DNA of 26,868 bases, taken from the NCBI GenBank assembly GCA_023410975.1, contig JAEYPG010000707.1, forward strand, positions 1 to 26,868, given 5' to 3'. The notes under the pieces were generated by a model. That model was not told where the DNA came from, ran no database searches, and worked only from the letters and a program-made list of their open reading frames with translations. Positions 24,556 through 26,868 of the stretch are shown one piece after another. The position numbers and the translations under genes were made by a program. The number at the start of each line of letters is the position of its first letter. Position 1 is the first letter of the stretch. The stretch is from Pseudomonadota bacterium (GTDB lineage: Bacteria > Pseudomonadota > Gammaproteobacteria > Burkholderiales > Burkholderiaceae_C).

Positions 24556-25209
24556 ATGAACATCAGCATCCACGTGATTTCTCTCCCGAATGACGAGGAA
24601 AGCCGGAAGCGAAGAATCCGGCTGGGCCAACTCGAGCATGCCGACAGGTTTGCCTGGTTCGATGCCGTGGACGGCAGGACGGCCGACCCGGCCTTGGTCG
24701 AACGCTTCATGGCGCGGGACCACCAGCTCAGGCCCGGACAGATCGGCTGCGCTTTGAGCCATCTCCTGCTGTGGGAGTCACAGGCCGAAGTCCCCAGGAC
24801 TGACGACGACATCATGCTTGTCCTGGAGGACGATGCCGTCTATGGGCAAGGCCTGTTGGCTCACATCGAGCAGATTGCCTCTGCTTTGCGGACGCTCAAC
24901 AAACCCTGGGACCTGATGTACCTTGGGCACACTGCGGAAAAAGCTGCGGAGCTTGTGATCAACGTCCAGGAAAAGGGCATCAAGGTTCACGACTCATACC
25001 ACCCCCGGGGATGTTTCGGCTACGCGATTTCCTCGCAAGGACTGCAGAACATCCTGGGGTGGTCAGGCCAGGTGAAACTCAAGCTGCCCATCGACGAGGA
25101 AATCATGCTGGGCATCTGGCGGGGGAAGATCAAGAGCGTTTCGATCCATCCCATGCTGGTGACTACCGTGGGAGGGATATCCACGATTTCCGAACGGCTG
25201 GCTTCTTGA
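24556..25209 (+). CDS. GT25-family glycosyltransferase (LPS-type)
   Basis: 217 residues, complete and soluble. Family 25 marks are clear: ISLPNDEESRKRR at the N-terminus, FDAVDGR, RPGQIGCALSH (59-69), the acidic LVLEDDA with Glu91-Asp92-Asp93, and GCFGYAIS. Members add galactose or similar sugars to LPS cores and protein-linked glycans. A 192-bp gap precedes it, with a TTGACG hexamer at 24425-24430 but no convincing -10 box. GGAAGAG precedes the ATG. It is the last plus-strand gene and faces the opposite operon with 88 bp between the stops. Confidence 0.88.
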   Translation: MNISIHVISLPNDEESRKRRIRLGQLEHADRFAWFDAVDGRTADPALVERFMARDHQLRPGQIGCALSHLLLWESQAEVPRTDDDIMLVLEDDAVYGQGLLAHIEQIASALRTLNKPWDLMYLGHTAEKAAELVINVQEKGIKVHDSYHPRGCFGYAISSQGLQNILGWSGQVKLKLPIDEEIMLGIWRGKIKSVSIHPMLVTTVGGISTISERLAS

Positions 25210-25297
25210 GGCGGGACGCAGACTGAAAGACCAGCTGTTCTGGACCTGCTCGGTATCCGTGGCGGGAGAAAATGTCACGAACGCACGGGGCAACGAG

Positions 25298-25948
25298 TCA
25301 GCGAAAACCAGTCAGCAGTCTGGTATCCGATACCCGGCCGTCGAAGCCCTGTGCGGCACGCTGGCGGAACAGCGTGCGGTCGCTTGCGTCCACGGATCGT
25401 CCGTCCTTGCCGTGGTCCACTTCGACCAGCAACGCGTGCGGGTGGTAGGCCAGCACCTGCTGTTGCCGCGCTATGAGGGTCAGCTCGGTATCGCCGTAGT
25501 GGCGCGCGTAGCCGGGATGGAAAAGAGAGCCGCCGTACACGGTGTGCAGCCAACCGCGCCGCGCCATGCCGAAGGCCGCGAGCTGCCCGAACCACTTGCC
25601 GTCGTTGAAGGCCAGCAGGCCCGCGTTCGGTTGAGCGCTCATCGCCTGCAGCGCGAAGCGTAGCCAGTAGCGCCCGGCGAAGGCGTCCTCGGCGCAGTAG
25701 ATGAAGTACTCGCCCCTCGTGAGCGGCAGTGCGGCGTTCCAGATCGCCATGGGGCCGGCACCTAGGTCGTCTTGCACCGCCAGCACCTGCAGCGGCGCTC
25801 CCGCGCGGGAGACCATCAACTGCGCCGCCTGCTGCGCGGCGGCGTGCCGCAGCCATGGCATGACGGCCACCACCGGCGCGTCCAGCACCTCCCGCGGTGC
25901 TTGCGCGCGCAACGCGGACAGCGTCGTCCAGTGCACCGCTCCGCTCAT
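25298..25948 (-). CDS. GT-A-like glycosyltransferase/hypothetical protein
   Basis: 216 residues from the ATG at 25948, overlapping the stop of the upstream minus-strand gene (ATGA). The frame stays open further upstream, but that part is a shadow of the GT41-like gene. VVAVMPWLRHAAAQQAAQL, then VQDD (58-61) and GEYFIYCAEDAFAG (Glu87-Asp88) resemble the nucleotide-sugar and metal sites of GT-A enzymes, followed by FNDGKWFGQLAAFG and a GGSLFHPGY segment. The domain is short and the family uncertain. No signal peptide or membrane segment. It probably works with the GT41-like enzyme in one operon. Confidence 0.7.
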   Translation of the reverse strand: MSGAVHWTTLSALRAQAPREVLDAPVVAVMPWLRHAAAQQAAQLMVSRAGAPLQVLAVQDDLGAGPMAIWNAALPLTRGEYFIYCAEDAFAGRYWLRFALQAMSAQPNAGLLAFNDGKWFGQLAAFGMARRGWLHTVYGGSLFHPGYARHYGDTELTLIARQQQVLAYHPHALLVEVDHGKDGRSVDASDRTLFRQRAAQGFDGRVSDTRLLTGFR

Positions 25949-26868
25949 CCCCGGCTCCACTGCAACAACTGCGCCGCGAGCTCGGCATGGTGGTCGAAGC
26001 GCCGTGCGCCCAGGTGGGCCACGCAGTGCCGCTCGCACATCAGCGCCGTCGGGCTGCGCGGCGCAGCGACGATGTGCTTGCCCAGCAGCCGCAGCTCCAC
26101 GGCCGTGAGGCCCATGGCATAGGGCGCGGTGTCGACAAAGGCTGCGTCCAGCGACTGCAGCGTCTGCAGGTACTCGGCATGGTGGGCGGGTGTGACGAAC
26201 TCGGCCACCTCCATCAGATCGCCCAGGCGGCGCTGTGCGGCGCGGCGCGTGCCTTCGTGGCGCCAGCGCTGGTCCACCAGCAGCAGGCGGCGCGGCTTGA
26301 GCTGGCGCAGGGCTTGCGCCATGGCCGTGCTGATCTTGGCCGGGTTGGATACGAGCGCCAGCACGCCTGCGGCAGGCCGCGCGGCCTGGGTCGGCGGGTG
26401 CCTCGCCGCGCGTTCCAGTGTGCCGGCATAGGGCGGGGCGGTGTAGCTGACGTAACCCAGCCGCGCGCGCAGCAGCGGCTCGGTGTAGGACGCGGCCGCG
26501 GCCGGCGGCACCTGGCGCGCATCGGCGATGAAGCCGTCGAAGCAGCGCAACCCGGTGCTCAGCGACTGGCCGCCCACCCACTTGAACTGGCGCCGTGCGG
26601 GCCGGCCGGCGACGGCGGCCAGGGCGTCGGGATCGGTCCAGCCGCCGAGGTCGATGAGCGCGTCCAGGTCGGCCGCGCACAGCAGCCGGTGCAGCGTGGC
26701 GGTGTCCAGTCCGCCACAAGACACCCAGCGGTGGGCGATTCCCTGGAAGGCGGTGCGCGCCCAGTCGGTCTTGGCGCCGCGGTCGAAGAAGAGCAGGTCC
26801 GCGTCACGTGCCAGTGCCGTGAGCGCACCCAGCGTGAAGAAGCCCACCGGCGAGGCGCAGAACTGCGC
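25945..26868 (-). CDS. GT41/SPINDLY-like (O-GlcNAc-transferase-type) glycosyltransferase, N-terminus beyond the window
   Basis: The minus-strand frame is open to the window edge, so the N-terminus, which could carry TPRs, lies outside; 307 residues are visible. The family signature is clear: LIDLGGWTDPDALAAVAGRPARR with QFKWVGG corresponds to the DL-x-G-x-T ... RPAP-x-Q-x-x-W-x-G block of OGT/SPY. VSNPAKISTAMAQAL matches the FNN-x-x-K region, and DTAPYAMGLTAVELRLLGKHIV matches D-x-x-PYNGGTT. Bacterial GT41 members are best known for modifying proteins in the cytoplasm (HMW1C of adhesins, OGT-like enzymes of flagellins). Substrate is inference. It is coupled to the downstream gene by a 4-bp overlap. 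Confidence 0.85.
   Translation of the reverse strand, partial: AQFCASPVGFFTLGALTALARDADLLFFDRGAKTDWARTAFQGIAHRWVSCGGLDTATLHRLLCAADLDALIDLGGWTDPDALAAVAGRPARRQFKWVGGQSLSTGLRCFDGFIADARQVPPAAAASYTEPLLRARLGYVSYTAPPYAGTLERAARHPPTQAARPAAGVLALVSNPAKISTAMAQALRQLKPRRLLLVDQRWRHEGTRRAAQRRLGDLMEVAEFVTPAHHAEYLQTLQSLDAAFVDTAPYAMGLTAVELRLLGKHIVAAPRSPTALMCERHCVAHLGARRFDHHAELAAQLLQWSRG

Noticed and set aside
25949..26719. Upstream extension of the minus-strand 216-residue gene to 473 codons
   Set aside because: This part is Arg/Pro-rich shadow of the GT41-like gene in another frame; the ATG at 25948 overlaps the GT41 stop as a normal coupled start.
1..26868. CRISPR arrays, tRNA/rRNA genes, intact insertion sequences, toxin-antitoxin or phage genes
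   Set aside because: None was seen; the only regular repeats are coding repeats and small dyads.

Overview
The window looks like part of a Gram-negative, high-GC genome, most likely a betaproteobacterium (Burkholderiales, possibly Comamonadaceae). That is inferred from GC-rich third positions, a three-part type I secretion system and the gene families present; no marker gene fixes the taxon. No tRNA, rRNA, CRISPR array or intact insertion sequence is visible.

Layout. (1) 1-6.1 kb, high GC: the 3' end of a large repetitive, probably secreted protein (85-residue repeats), two hairpins, then a type I secretion ABC exporter, its HlyD-type adaptor and, after a strong hairpin, a TolC-type outer-membrane channel. 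(2) 6.15-17.8 kb, clearly more AT-rich: a glycan-modification block with a TPR/beta-module protein, a cytoplasmic-looking BNR beta-propeller, a 1334-residue protein with three glycosyltransferase-like units, an exported alginate-lyase-fold protein lacking the expected catalytic His, an exostosin (GT47-like) protein, a 523-bp gene-free stretch rich in palindromes, and a coiled-coil protein. (3) 17.8-24.4 kb, high GC: UDP-glucose 6-dehydrogenase (ugd), a GT2, a DUF4214-DUF1796 fusion, a GT4 with a repeated helical N-terminus, and a GT2-like enzyme. (4) 24.55-25.2 kb: a GT25 gene. (5) 25.3 kb to the end, opposite strand: a 216-residue GT-like protein and a partial GT41/SPINDLY-like (O-GlcNAc-transferase-type) gene that runs off the window.

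Working model (inference). There are many glycosyltransferases, one nucleotide-sugar enzyme (UDP-glucuronate) and a GT41-type enzyme, yet no flippase, polymerase, polyprenyl-phosphate sugar transferase or Wza/Wzc gene. The only clearly polytopic membrane protein is the type I exporter next to the repetitive protein. The simplest coherent picture is a giant adhesin or surface-layer-like protein decorated in the cytoplasm with a complex, possibly uronate-containing glycan and then exported by the adjacent type I system. The alternative is an ordinary capsule or LPS locus whose membrane genes lie outside the window. The mosaic base composition suggests the central block was acquired or replaced separately.
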